From NCBI GenBank assembly GCA_003451675.1, contig DMCY01000068.1:1-64000 (forward strand): a stretch of 64,000 nucleotides of DNA, in the 5' to 3' direction. The translations under genes and the position numbers were made by a program. The notes below the pieces were generated by a model. That model made no database searches. It worked only from the letters and a program-made list of their open reading frames with translations, and was not told the origin of the DNA. Below, piece after piece: positions 63,937 to 64,000 of the stretch. The DNA is from Candidatus Atribacteria bacterium. GTDB taxonomy: Bacteria > Atribacterota > JS1 > SB-45 > 34-128. The number at the start of each line of letters is the position of its first letter. The stretch's first letter is position 1.

Positions 63937-64000
63937 TTTTGACCTCTTGTTTTTTTATTTTAAGCTTTATAGCACCAGTAGTCAATATCTGCATGACCAG
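63937..64000. other. Right edge
   Basis: The last 64 bases hold no recognised gene; a T-run lies upstream of the HTH fragment's start. Confidence 0.4.

Overview
The window is an AT-rich bacterial chromosome segment (about one third G+C by eye). It carries a replication-origin region with the gene order familiar from Firmicutes and their relatives: gyrA, gyrB, a DUF721 gene, recF, dnaN and dnaA run leftwards, while rpmH, rnpA, yidD, yidC, jag, mnmE, rsmG, parA and parB run rightwards, diverging near 17.5 kb. AmaP and Asp23 proteins, a T-box leader, a poly-gamma-glutamate (PGA) module and a remote BshC homologue suggest an anaerobic, Firmicutes-like or deep-branching lineage such as Atribacterota. 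That placement is inference; there is no rRNA gene in the window to decide it.

Left arm (1-17.4 kb). The edge holds the first part of an IS1182-type transposase gene cut by the 5' end of a group II intron. Next come a TraB-like membrane protein, an overlapping AbiEii/DUF6922 toxin-antitoxin-like pair, and the aspartate-to-threonine genes asd-lysC and hom-thrB; the latter two lie behind a strong promoter and a T-box leader. Then gyrA, gyrB, the DUF721 gene, recF, dnaN and dnaA.

Origin and rightward arm (17.4-33.2 kb). DnaA-box-like sites lie on both sides of dnaA. A second group, together with a parS site, lies between mnmE and rsmG, and another parS precedes parA-parB. rnpA has no methionine codon at all and appears to start at AUA. 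After parB come amaP, an Asp23 gene, a DUF401 transporter, an HD phosphohydrolase, thrC and a beta-CASP nuclease. The spacers here are unusually long and are built from recurring short phrases and palindromic repeats.

Duplicated blocks and PGA island (33.2-47.7 kb). A marR-thioredoxin operon with the same promoter and operator occurs twice (33.8-34.7 and 39.5-40.4 kb). A TrmA/RlmD-type RNA methyltransferase gene also occurs twice: frameshifted at 35.1 kb and intact at 46.3 kb. Between the outer copies sit pgsC, pgsB, pgsW, a gamma-glutamyltransferase, a DctM-like permease, a 48-residue membrane peptide, a zinc carboxypeptidase-like protein and a DUF6305-like lipid-side protein. Together these could make, trim and re-import poly-gamma-glutamate. 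No capA is present.

Right arm (47.7-64 kb). After a CCA-adding enzyme gene comes a soluble sensor kinase with an NtrC-type activator. A textbook sigma-54 promoter follows and precedes a lone receiver protein and a catabolic cluster: thiolase, DUF35 zinc-ribbon partner, two-subunit CoA-transferase, cyclase/hydrolase, a sodium:solute symporter fused to two winged-helix domains, and a DRE-TIM aldolase or synthase. No characterised pathway known to me has this set; it is the best candidate for an undescribed system. The window ends with a PQ-loop protein, a BshC-like protein and an orphan transposase HTH fragment.
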